NCBI GenBank assembly: GCA_027596195.1
Contig: JADGJG010000867.1
Location: forward strand, 1 to 11,588
DNA length: 11,588 nucleotides
From: Podochytrium sp. JEL0797
Taxonomy: Eukaryota; Chytridiomycota; Chytridiomycetes; Chytridiales; Chytriomycetaceae
Direction of reading: 5' to 3'
Made by a program: the position numbers and the translations under genes
Notes under the pieces: generated by a model
Databases searched by the model: none
What the model was told of the DNA's origin: nothing
What the model saw: the letters and a program-made list of their open reading frames with translations, nothing else
In this document: positions 1 to 8,389 of the stretch, in pieces
Position numbering within the stretch: the stretch's first letter is position 1
Layout of the letters: the number at the start of each line of letters is the position of its first letter

Positions 1-10
1 CCCCCACCCG

Positions 11-46
11 AAAAAAATAAACGCATTAAAAAAATAACGCATCAAA
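11..46. repeat. imperfect direct repeat downstream of pacC
   Basis: Two near copies of A7-TAA(A)-CGCAT(T/C)AAA sit side by side just past the pacC stop. On the pacC sense strand they are T-rich blocks separated by GCG, in the expected 3' UTR or polyadenylation zone. A canonical AATAAA on that strand is not visible. Confidence 0.6.
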
Positions 47-70
47 CGCCCGCCAGCCCACCCCCTAAAC

Positions 71-2108
71 TCAAATAAACCCAATCTGCCTCTGAACCCT
101 CGCCTCCATCTCCCTCTTCACAACCTCCTTCAACACCCCAACCACAGCCTCTTTCCTCCGCCTTCCCCACTCCCCTCCACCACCCTGCTGCTCCTCCCCA
201 AAAACACGCTGCTGCAACATCCCCGGCGGCGGCGGCAACACAATCCCATGCACCCCACCACCACCCAAAACAGGCATCGTCACATCAATCGGACTCCCCA
301 CCTCCTCCCCCACCTCATCCCCCTCCACTTCCATCATATCATCCACACTCAACTGCACAGCATCCATCAAAACCTGCAACCCCGTCGGCGAAGACTGCGA
401 CTGCGGTGACGACGGCCCGGCACCCCCTCCACTACCACCGCCATGCAAAACCTCATGGAAAGACGGAAGCGCCGTGAGAGAAGGAAGTGACTGACGATTC
501 GGTGTCCGTGGGACAGCTGAAGACATTTGCGGAGTGCACGTTTTGATCATTCGTGGAAGGAGGGGTTGTCCGATGGAAGATTGTGCTCCACCAGTGCCAC
601 CAGCATTTGCGGTGTGGTTGGGGAGGCTGTTGAAGTTGAAGTTGGGGACTGCGGGTTGCTGAAACAGGAGGGAGGGGTGTTGGGGCTGGTACGGGTTGCT
701 GTTGTTGAATTGTTGCGGGAATACTGTGGACTGTTGTGGGAATCCTGTTGATGGGAGGAAAGGTTGTGGGAATGACGACGACGTGGGGTAGTGTGCCAAC
801 GACGGTTGGTAGGGCTGCTGTTGCTGTTGCTGTTGTTGGAACGCGCTTTGCTGTATGAACGCGGCAGAAAAGGATGTCATGGATTGCTGCTGCTGCTGCT
901 GGTAAAACCCCAAGTGCTGAACCGGGGTCGGTGGTGCCGGTACGAGTACTTGGCCCCCATACAACGACGACCCCGACGGATTCGCGGGAAACATCATCGA
1001 CATATCAAAGGAGGCAGAAACGCTGTTGAGAAAGTCGTCAATGGACACGAGGTCTTGGTTCGTGAAGGTGTCGAGGGGAAGCCCGACGCCACTGCTCGCG
1101 GGGCTCGTGGGCAGGAACGGCGGTGGTGTGGCGGAGGGCGAGAGCATGGGCTCGATGGTGGTGGTGGATTTCGGTGCGAGAATGAACTTGGAGAGGCCTT
1201 CGAGTTCGAGACTGAGGTCCACTAAAGAAATGCTGCGGTTAGAGACACGATACCCATGAGATATTATTTACCTGAATCTACAGAGGGAGTGAACTTGTTT
1301 CTCTTGATGTCGTTGAAGAAGCGCGTGACGGTATCTGCGGCAGCGGGATTTTGTGGCTGTGCAAGCACAGAAAATGACGCCATCGCAAGGGGGTCTGAGC
1401 CGCGGCGCTTGCGGGTGGTGGGCGCAGACTGGCTGTGCAGGGAGTGGGACACGTCCTGTTCCTTCGGCGGCGGCGGCGGTGGCTGGGCTGCGTTGATTGA
1501 GTGGGCGTGATTAGTGATCACGATCAATCCAAAGCATATCGATAAGAGATCAAAGAGATCGAATAAAAAGAGATCCTCACCAAACACACAGCCAAGCGCC
1601 TTGCGCGCCTGGACCCGTGCGGCTCGCGGTGCCTGGTCAACAAGGGGCGCAGCCGCGGCATCCCCGCCTGGTGTCTCGTGCAGCTTTTCGTGCTTCTTGA
1701 GATCCTGTGGCCGTTTGAAGGCCCGCGAACACGTCTAACAAAGAACTTAGTAAAAGAACAACAAACTGCCAAGAAAAAAAAAATAGAAAAATGAAACGAG
1801 GAGTGCCGCCAAGACAAAACCAACAACAAATACATCAAATAATCACTCACCCCACACAGGTGTGGCTTCAGCGGAACATGGATCCGCAGGTGCGATGTCA
1901 GGTGGTCTCGCTTCGTATAGTGCTGGCCGCACTCGCCCCACTTGCATGTCAGGTCCAGCCCCCGCCCGCGCCCTACGTGCGAGTCCGTGAGGTGCACATA
2001 CAGCGCCTCGGCATCCTCAAACAGCGCTCCGCAGTTTGTCCACACGCACGTCAGCAGCCCGGGCGTCGTCGATCCCGGTGGGGACCCCGCACAATCTGGT
2101 GTTGTCAT
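71..2108 (-). CDS. pacC: PacC/Rim101 pH-response C2H2 zinc-finger transcription factor, 4 exons
   Basis: PacC/Rim101 proteins are activated by proteolysis when ambient pH rises and bind GCCARG sites in the nucleus. Predicted exons on the minus strand are 2108-1851, 1734-1581, 1487-1272 and 1221-71, giving 592 residues; all phases join without a stop. Three C2H2 fingers are visible: C21/C26/H39/H44, C55/C60/H73/H77 and C85/C88/H101/H105. The stretches [22 protein letters not shown] and [11 protein letters not shown] are hallmarks of the PacC DNA-binding region. A basic RKRR (163-166) may be a nuclear signal, and [10 protein letters not shown] (194-203) matches the short motif found after the fingers in this family. 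The remainder is low complexity: Q6 (317-322), Q8 (338-345), Ser/Pro/Gly runs, an acidic patch and a basic amphipathic C-terminus. The start is the only in-frame ATG before the fingers, with A at -3. The YPX(L/I) motif expected for PalA/Rim20 binding is not visible. Family assignment is firm; exon borders are predictions. Confidence 0.92.
1222..1271 (-). other. pacC intron 3 (phase 1, 50 bases)
   Basis: The donor is GTAAAT, a CTAAC branch-like site lies before the acceptor, and the acceptor is TTTAG. A nearer GCAG sits only two bases past the branch site and is unlikely to be used. Splicing makes a Val codon and joins the [10 protein letters not shown] block to the low-complexity half. Confidence 0.8.
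1488..1580 (-). other. pacC intron 2 (phase 1, 93 bases)
   Basis: The donor is GTGAGG. A CTAAT branch-like site lies about 20 bases before the acceptor GCAG. The phase is kept (one base before, two after) and gives Val-Phe-Ala-Gln followed by a six-proline run. A second AG five bases downstream would break the phase. Confidence 0.75.
1735..1850 (-). other. pacC intron 1 (phase 0, 116 bases)
   Basis: The donor reads GTGAGT and the acceptor TTAG on the minus strand. Splicing joins G86 to T87 and rebuilds the third finger as C-x2-C-x12-H-x3-H, so the intron lies between its two zinc-binding cysteines. That rebuilt finger is strong support for both borders. Confidence 0.9.
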
Positions 2109-2891
2109 TTTCGCCTTGGTTTTTTCCCGAGATTTTTGGTCTCTCCTAATTTCTTGGCTGTTTCCGGGATGGATGACGCTGACCACTCCAGGAGAAGGGG
2201 GGTCAAAACCCCCATACACACATCCCAGGTTTCTGTCATCTCACACTCAAGGACATGCAAAAGAAAAATGTTTATTTAAAACGTGAAATCAAAAACCCGA
2301 TTGTTCGAAAATTTGCAATTCAATTGCAATTCCCACTTTCCCTTCGACTGTGGGTCAATGTTGAGTTACATCCAAAGAAGGTCTGGTGTCACTTCCCCCT
2401 TCACTGTCACTGCACCGACTCCGCCATCCCTTTCTCTCGAAAGCGAGATGACAGGCACAAGAAATGATAGAAACCCCACAGGCAGGTTTTCCACTCATCA
2501 AACCCGTCAACTCGACGACGGCCCTTGGGAAAGGGAAATGCAGACATCTCAACAAGGGAAGAATGCGGTCAGTTCTCCATCCAGACCAAACCTCCACCGA
2601 CATTTTCAAAGGAATGACCTATCTGATCATTTGCACGTGTTCTTGCGTTTGTTCCAAGGACTGCCTGTCTTGGATTGGAGACATTTACGGCCATGTTGAA
2701 GTTGATTGGCAGGCGGATGAGGCCCAGATCGGCTGAGATGCTCATTGGCTTGGATCTCTTGACAATCTTTCCACCGCCTATTTTGAAACTTACAGACAAG
2801 ATTGGAAGAAAAGCGAAGAGAAAACGCGCAGCAGGCATCGTCGCATTGAAGTTGAAACAAAAGAAAACCTCGTCTCACATCCGAGGGAGAT

Positions 2892-3038
2892 ATGGACGGC
2901 ACCAGCCAGCCAGGGGTTGAGCGATTACGTAGAAGGTATGTATGCGTGGGGCTTGAAGTCTCCAAAACGCGCGTCATCGCGCAGATCAACACTCGTTTTG
3001 GGCCAAAGACCAAAGAATTCGTTAAAACAATAAATGCT
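2892..3038 (+). other. small ATG ORF (48 codons), possible upstream ORF or peptide
   Basis: An ATG with G at +4 opens 48 codons before TAA. The peptide begins MDGTSQPG, is basic, and ends VKTINA. It overlaps a good-looking splice donor (AG then GTATGT at 2936), so it could instead be part of an unspliced leader. I do not recognise the peptide; chance is the default explanation. Confidence 0.2.
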
Positions 3039-3049
3039 TAAGTGAGGCC

Positions 3050-3067
3050 ATCGAAATCGAAATCGAA
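3050..3067 (+). repeat. (ATCGAA) x3 tandem hexamer
   Basis: Three perfect copies of ATCGAA lie in tandem in the divergent promoter region. The alternating GAA units could bind a dimeric factor, but no specific factor is implied. Confidence 0.7.
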
Positions 3068-3238
3068 CTGAATGCGCGAGTCAAAAGAAACGCGCAGACA
3101 AGGTTTGCGCGGCAGTGTTTCTTGTGTGTGCTTGGCAACAACGTCTGTGCCAGGCAGGCGCAGCACGACGGCTGTGGTGCAAGCAGCTGGACATTATGAG
3201 ACGCGGAAGCTTTGGCTAGCATCGGGTAATTAAGCGAC

Positions 3239-3275
3239 GTTGGCTCGATAATTGTTTGATAATTGCTTGTTGGCT
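3239..3275 (+). repeat. GTTGGCT-flanked double GATAATTG(T/C)TT element
   Basis: Two tandem 11-mers (3247-3257 and 3258-3268, one mismatch) are flanked on both sides by GTTGGCT (3239-3245 and 3269-3275). The order makes a compact symmetric array of possible GATA- and ATTG-type sites about 210 bases before the bZIP start codon. Confidence 0.65.
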
Positions 3276-3394
3276 GGATTTTTTTTTTGCTCGTTTGATC
3301 AAAAGCGAAGCACCCAGTCAGCAATCCGCAAGTAAAATCACAAACTACAGACCCAACCAGCTCGGCACCCAGGGACGGCAAGAAACCTGTGCGG

Positions 3395-3499
3395 ATGGTG
3401 ATGGAAACTTTTGGAATGTTTTCCCACGTGATTTGTTGTTTGCCACGCGGCACAAAAAAACCCTCGAACAAAACCCGACCATGGCTTCAGCAGTTGTGA
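3395..3499 (+). promoter_or_regulatory. upstream ORF overlapping the bZIP start codon
   Basis: An ATG at 3395 opens 34 codons in a different frame from the bZIP gene and ends at TGA 3497-3499, past the bZIP ATG at 3481. If the transcript begins upstream of 3395, ribosomes using this ATG would bypass the main start. Its start context is only moderate (C at -3, G at +4), so leaky scanning is likely. Confidence 0.45.
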
Positions 3500-6297
3500 T
3501 CAGCGGGCGAAGGAGCAAAGCAACACCCGTGATCAACAAGCCAGTGCTTGTTGTGCCTCGCACCAACAGCAGCAGTAGTGCATCGAGTAGCCAGAAGGCC
3601 AAGGGTGTCTCCGTGGATACCCTCTTTGAGTTTGACAGCACGCTGTTTGCGATCCCCCCGCCCACGATCGCCCAGCTCGATGCTCTGCGCGACTCTCTCC
3701 TCCAGAGACAGCAGAGTGTTTCCCTGGCAACGATGCTGGGCGGGCCTGGTCCCGACCAAGGTTTGTTTTTTTTGTTGTTTGCTATTCGCGCGCTGGAAAG
3801 CGCTTTGCGAAAAAGACGCACGAAAACTCACCCAAAAACAGCCCCGGCACTTGCACGCCCTGCCCAGCCCACACTCGCGCCCACTCCCACGCAAAACTCC
3901 ACTGCACCCGCGCCAAACAACAACCTCGCGTCGTGTTCCGCCCCGCCCTTCACGTTCGACTCGCTGCTGCCTCCGCTCGACTTTTCCGCCTTTCTCGCTG
4001 ACGACCTGATGCTCACGGACATCTGCCCTGCCCTCCCAAACACGCCCGCGGGCGCCAACGAGCGTGCGCTCGAAGCCGAATTTTTGACAGACGAGGCCTT
4101 TTTCGACCCTGGCGAAGAAAAGACCCAAGCAACATGTTCGCAAAAAATCGAGCATTCGGACCCGCCCTGTCCCGACGCCACCGCCGATCCTCTCTCGTCC
4201 CCAGATAACCCCGCACTGCCCTACATGCCCCAGTTTGCCTGGATCGACACTGAGAACCCGCACGTCCCGCCGCCCGCCCTGGACGAGCAGCAGCTGTTTG
4301 ATTTCTACAGCACCCACCACGACCCGTCCTTCATTGACTTTTACGACAACAACAAGGTCGAGGAGGAGAGCAAAACCGTCCAAATGGCCGACCTGAACCT
4401 GCTGGTGGCCCCGCAGAACACAGCCACCGCAATGAAGGGCGTTGTGTACCACAACCACTTGGACGACATGGATGCCGACGACTTGGACGACCAGCACAGT
4501 GATGACATTGAGGAGGAGGATCCCCAGTTGAGCGAGGATGACGACGACGACTTTTTCGGCCTCGAGTCCACGCCCATCACCACCATTGTCTCCATCCCCT
4601 TGCCGCCCCAACGCTCCTCACTGGCTGCTCCCACCATCTCCACCACTCCCACAGTCCCCACCACCACCACCACTGCCAAGAAATCCACCCGTGCCGCTGC
4701 CGCAGCGGCAGCAGCAGCAACAAAGCCGCACCTCGCCACCGTCTCCCCGCCAGAATCCACTAAAAAGTCATCCAAGCCCACCACCACACTTCCCGCCACC
4801 TCGCCCACCTTATCCTCCTCCACCACGGCACCACCGCCACCACCGCAACCCCCCGTCGTCAAACGCGGCCGCGGCCGTCCCAGAAAAATTGTGGCCCCGG
4901 CCCCACCACCACCACCCCCTGCCCTCCCCGCCTACGACTCGACGAACCTCGTTGCCCGTCTAACCGCCACTTCAGCCTCCTCGACCGCGAACCTGCCACC
5001 AACCCACAAGAAACGGAAAACCACCTCCTCCCCTTCCACCGCCGCCGACGACGATGAAGACGAAGACGACGACGAAATGGCATACTACCTCCGCATGGCG
5101 GAAGCCGCCACCTCCAACGGCGCCACCAACCTTGGGTCCTCTGGCGAACCCGAATCCGTTCTCTCTCGGCCGTTGAAGAATGAAGACGCGGCCGCGTTGT
5201 CGTTGCACAAGTTCAAGCCGCAACGTGCGATGGATCCGGATTTGGCCAAGGAGTATATGGCGTTGAAGGATCCGCAGTTGAATAGTAAGGAGAGGAGACA
5301 GTTGAGGAATAAATTGAGTGCGAGGAGTTTTAGGGAGCGGAGGAAGGAGTGAGTGTTTTTGTTTTGTGCATCTTTTTTTTGGGGGGGCTGTGTGTCTTTT
5401 TTCCCCCTTATTTTACTGACTCATCGCCCTTGCAGATACATTGACACACTCGAAGCCGAACTGCGCCGCGTGGTTTCCGAAAACGTGGTTCTCCAATCGC
5501 AAGTCTCGACCGCCAACTCGGAACGCGACATGTACAAAGCCCTCATGTTGGACCTCCAAACGCAACTCGGGGGAATCAAGCTCGAACCGACTCGTGCGTC
5601 CTCTTCGTCCTTGTCTACCGAGTCCATGAATGTGGCTGAAGACACGAGTACCACGTCTGCTGCTGCGGATGTGGAGGAGTCGAGAGTGTCGAAATTGGCT
5701 GCTTCGTCTTGCAAGTCCAAAGACCATCGCGCTGGTTCTTCGTCTGCTACCACCACCACTACCACCGCCACCGCTGCCACCGCCACACCATCTTCTCGCG
5801 GCAACAACAGTGCTACCGGAAGAAACTTTGAAAACAGCGTCAGCGTACACACTGTAACCGTCTCTCCACCCTCCCCGCGCATCGGTGGGGTCTCTGACCG
5901 CGTGTTGTCGTGGCTGCAACGTGGGGGTGGTGCCGGCGGCGGGTGGGATGAGGTTGAGTTGCTGAAGAGGGGGTATCAAGGTGTTGTGGGTGTTTCGAAT
6001 GGGTATATTCCTGCTGCTGTGACTGAGTGTAAGGGTTGTGCAGGGGGGGAGGAGAGTAGTGTTGGTGATGATGTTGAGACGCTTTATGGAGATGAGGAGG
6101 AGGAGGAATCGGTTGTTGTGGTTGTTGTTGCTGAAGAGGACTCGGGATCGGTTGAAGAGGACGATGATGAGGATGACGATGTTTCGTTGTTGGGAGAAGA
6201 GGAAGAGGATGGATTGGAGAGGTTGATGCAGAGATTAGATATGGGCGGTGTGAGGCCGGAGGAGGCTGTTTGGCGGCTGATGGGTCAGAAATTTTAG
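3481..6297 (+). CDS. bZIP transcription factor with AT-hook, 3 exons
   Basis: This is a nuclear DNA-binding protein of the bZIP class. Predicted exons are 3481-3760, 3842-5348 and 5436-6297, giving 882 residues. The start is the first in-frame ATG and has a very good context (ACC before, G after). The basic region shows the N-x7-R signature (N583 to R591, NKLSARSFR) followed by ERRKEYIDTLEAEL, which places it in the fungal NxxSARxFRxRRKEYI subgroup. The zipper has L601, V608, L615, A622, Y629 and L636 at d positions, with an Asn at one a position. An AT-hook, KRGRGRPRKI, lies at 434-443. The rest is low complexity: acidic stretches near 302-335, near 496 and at the C-terminus, an Ala run and Pro/Thr/Ser runs. 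The bZIP is split by an intron right after RRK-GA. The regulated targets cannot be told from sequence, so I give no gene symbol. Confidence 0.88.
3761..3841 (+). other. bZIP gene intron 1, in-frame and stop-free (81 bases)
   Basis: The donor GTTTGT is followed by a T-rich stretch, and the acceptor is AACAG after a CTCAC branch-like site. The 81 bases are divisible by three and have no stop, so reading through adds 27 residues of unlike character (Phe/Leu-rich then basic). The composition shift and splice signals favour an intron. Confidence 0.68.
5349..5435 (+). other. bZIP gene intron 2 (phase 2, 87 bases)
   Basis: The donor GTGAGT, a CTGAC branch-like site and the acceptor TTGCAG are all clear. 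Splicing makes a Glu codon and restores the conserved RRKEYI stretch across the border of basic region and zipper. Confidence 0.92.
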
Positions 6298-6742
6298 TTG
6301 AGTGTGTGTGTTGCGTGATTGTATAGTTTTTGCTGCAGAGGGTGTGTGTGTCGGGTGTGATGGATTGCTGCCTTTTTTGGGGGAGGTTGCTGGCTTTTCT
6401 TTTTTTCGTCTTTTTTTTTCTCTCTGTCTTCCCATTCTTGTAGTATTTTTCGAAGAAACTTTGTTATCAACTGTCTCATTTGGCGCACGTTTTCCGCTCC
6501 CGAGAAAGAAAATTGAATGAAATTTTTAGGGAGGGGGCAGGACATAACTTTTTTGGGTAATCTTGGGTAATCTCTTGCCAAAGATTTCCCCCCAAATCGG
6601 GCTCGTCGAAGCCGTTCTTGTGAAATGAATCCGTTGGTGGGGCTCAAATTGGTTCGTTTCCTTTTTTCCTTTTCCGTCTCTGGGCTTGTCGGCTGAAAAA
6701 AATCTTATATCACTCCAGAGACGCCCATTCCAGAAACCCAGA
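6298..6742 (+). promoter_or_regulatory. spacer between the bZIP and F-box genes
   Basis: This 445-base spacer must hold the bZIP 3' UTR and the F-box gene promoter. It is rich in T runs (6370-6420). A perfect tandem of TTGGGTAATC lies at 6553-6572. I see no gene or structured RNA in it. Confidence 0.5.
6553..6572 (+). repeat. TTGGGTAATC perfect tandem duplication
   Basis: Two identical 10-mers are directly adjacent, about 170 bases before the F-box gene ATG. Either a recent duplication or a paired factor site would explain this. Confidence 0.8.
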
Positions 6743-8389
6743 ATGAACAAGGTCAATCTCGATGCGCTGCGGAAATACTCCGCATTCCCCGAATCTGTTC
6801 GGCGAAACTCCACACTGGCCGAAACCAATCTCGGCACCACCACGCTCTACTCGCTGCCATTCGAGATCATCCGCCAGATTGCCACCCACCTCCCGATCAA
6901 CATGTTCCTGTCCAACGTCTCCAACTGCTGCACCCTCTTTGGCTTCCTGCACACAGATGTGGTCTTTGCCTCTGCACACGTGCTGGCGTGCGGAGAACTT
7001 GGTCCTCGCCCAGATCCATGGATGACCCCCACCCACAAAGACACAGACGGTGTTGATCTACTGGCAACCCACAATACCCACAAACCAGACACGGAACTGA
7101 TTTCGTTCTTTTCGGGGCTCCCTATGGCCTACCGCGCCGCCCTGTTGAGCGAATACTTTGCCGGGACGGCTGCGCATGTTACGATTGAGGGAAAGAGTCT
7201 TGTTGAGCAGTTTTCGTCGGTTGGGTTCCGCTTGGATCCACGGCACGCGGAGATGTGTGTTTCGAGAATTTTGGCGCTCGAACCGAGTGTTTACTTGCCT
7301 GCGTTCAAGAATGACACTGCTGCTGTGTGGATGGCTGTTGGGTCATATGGAGGTGCTTTGGCTGTCGCGCTCCCACACCTTTCGGACGCGATGATTGAAC
7401 GCGCCGTCCAAACCGCTGCAGACGCAAATTACGCCTGCTTCTTCCAAATCTACCCCGCCGTTCAAACCCATCCGCTCCTCCCCCCCTCCGTGAACCTATC
7501 CCCCACTTTCATAACCGCATGCCGAAAAGGTCACCTTCTCCACCAACTCGTAGTAAAACTATTCCTCAAAACCGCACCCCCGGGAACCCTCCCCTTCCCC
7601 CTCGCCATCGAATCCGCCTGCACAACCCCCAATATCACCATCCTCCAACTCCTCTTCCAACACCCAACGTGTCCCCCCAAAATGGACCTCACCAAAGCCC
7701 TCATCGCAACCTGCGAACACGCCAACGCTACGCTCTTTCACCAAATCCTCCCCATCCACACACAAACGCTCGATATACAAACACTCCTCTCGGCAACTAC
7801 GAACCCACGGACGACACCACCTACTAATGTTCGCAACGACCGCCTCTCCATCATCTCCACACTCCTTGCACACCCTGACCGTCCCACCCTCCTGGACCTG
7901 TCAGACCTCCTCCTCTTCGTATGTCGCACTGGGTCCCTCCGCCTCGTCGAAACCTGCCTCAACGCTCGAACCACGCGTCCAATAGACGTGCAACGCGCGG
8001 TATCCCAAACGAACCCGGACCGACACCCCCGCGTCCTCCGTCTGATTCTGCACCACCCCATCTCGTCTACACTCTCGACAACCGCGTTGTTACAACAATC
8101 ATGCAGCTTGAACCGCGTGGAGGTTGTCAAGACGATCCTTGAGTCACCACACACCGCGACTCAAGTCACACTCGAACTTCAACCGCGTCTCCAAATGCTC
8201 GTAAGGGCGTGTCGAAACGGGTGGGAAGAGCTCGCGCGGGTTTTAGTAAAAGATCGACGGTTTTGGCCGGTTGCGGAGGGTGTGGTGGGGACGACGAGGA
8301 GGGAGGTGATTTTGGGGTGGGCAAAGACGAATCGGTTGGATTTGGTGGTGGAGATGGTGGAGGTGGAAGGGGGTGTTTTTGGTTTCTGA
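6743..8389 (+). CDS. F-box-like protein with degenerate ankyrin-like repeats
   Basis: A single uninterrupted reading frame encodes 548 residues. Residues about 35-75 (LYSLPFEIIRQIATHLPI and after) fit an F-box: a Leu-Pro start, amphipathic helices and a Cys/Leu-rich second half. F-box proteins normally link substrates to SCF ubiquitin ligases through Skp1. From about residue 255 to the end there are repeated helix pairs with the ankyrin-like pattern of A-x2-AC near the first helix and V/L-x2-LL-x2-P in the second, for example ALIATCEHANATLFHQIL and LLFVCRTGSLRLVETCL. They are too degenerate to count exactly. The start is the first in-frame ATG; the frame is open further upstream only from a TTG. 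The first half of the gene and the last 180 bases differ in codon choice from the C-rich middle. It could equally be a lineage-specific ankyrin protein with an accidental F-box resemblance. Confidence 0.75.
   Translation: MNKVNLDALRKYSAFPESVRRNSTLAETNLGTTTLYSLPFEIIRQIATHLPINMFLSNVSNCCTLFGFLHTDVVFASAHVLACGELGPRPDPWMTPTHKDTDGVDLLATHNTHKPDTELISFFSGLPMAYRAALLSEYFAGTAAHVTIEGKSLVEQFSSVGFRLDPRHAEMCVSRILALEPSVYLPAFKNDTAAVWMAVGSYGGALAVALPHLSDAMIERAVQTAADANYACFFQIYPAVQTHPLLPPSVNLSPTFITACRKGHLLHQLVVKLFLKTAPPGTLPFPLAIESACTTPNITILQLLFQHPTCPPKMDLTKALIATCEHANATLFHQILPIHTQTLDIQTLLSATTNPRTTPPTNVRNDRLSIISTLLAHPDRPTLLDLSDLLLFVCRTGSLRLVETCLNARTTRPIDVQRAVSQTNPDRHPRVLRLILHHPISSTLSTTALLQQSCSLNRVEVVKTILESPHTATQVTLELQPRLQMLVRACRNGWEELARVLVKDRRFWPVAEGVVGTTRREVILGWAKTNRLDLVVEMVEVEGGVFGF

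Larger units (their letters stand above)
2109..3480. promoter_or_regulatory. shared divergent promoter region of pacC and the bZIP gene
   Basis: This 1,372-base region separates two divergent start codons, so it should hold both promoters and both 5' leaders. I see GCCARG-type PacC sites at 2153-2158, 2909-2914, 3131-3136 and 3149-3154; CCAAT boxes on the minus strand at 2674, 2705, 2744 and 2801; a triple ATCGAA at 3050-3067; and a repeated GATAATTG element at 3239-3275. There is also an E-box-like CACGTG near 2635 and another near 3425. Longer open frames on either strand begin at non-ATG codons or show no recognisable protein, so I call no full gene here. Two short upstream ORFs are listed separately. 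Confidence 0.6.

Noticed and set aside
2109..2219. N-terminal extension of PacC up to 2219
   Set aside because: The upstream codon is GTG, not ATG; the first in-frame ATG is at 2108.
2627..3013. Minus-strand open frame of 128 codons in the divergent region
   Set aside because: Ordinary composition without any family signature; several equally long frames overlap it on both strands.
3022..3471. Minus-strand open frame of 149 codons in the divergent region
   Set aside because: No recognisable domain and no supporting neighbour or splice logic; it overlaps the bZIP leader.
3256..3480. N-terminal extension of the bZIP protein
   Set aside because: The frame is open but has no ATG before 3481; the first codon would be TTG, and 3481 has a near-ideal start context.
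3487..4611. Long antisense open frame (374 codons) opposite the bZIP gene
   Set aside because: It mirrors the C-rich third positions of the real gene, has no recognisable domain and is a composition artefact.
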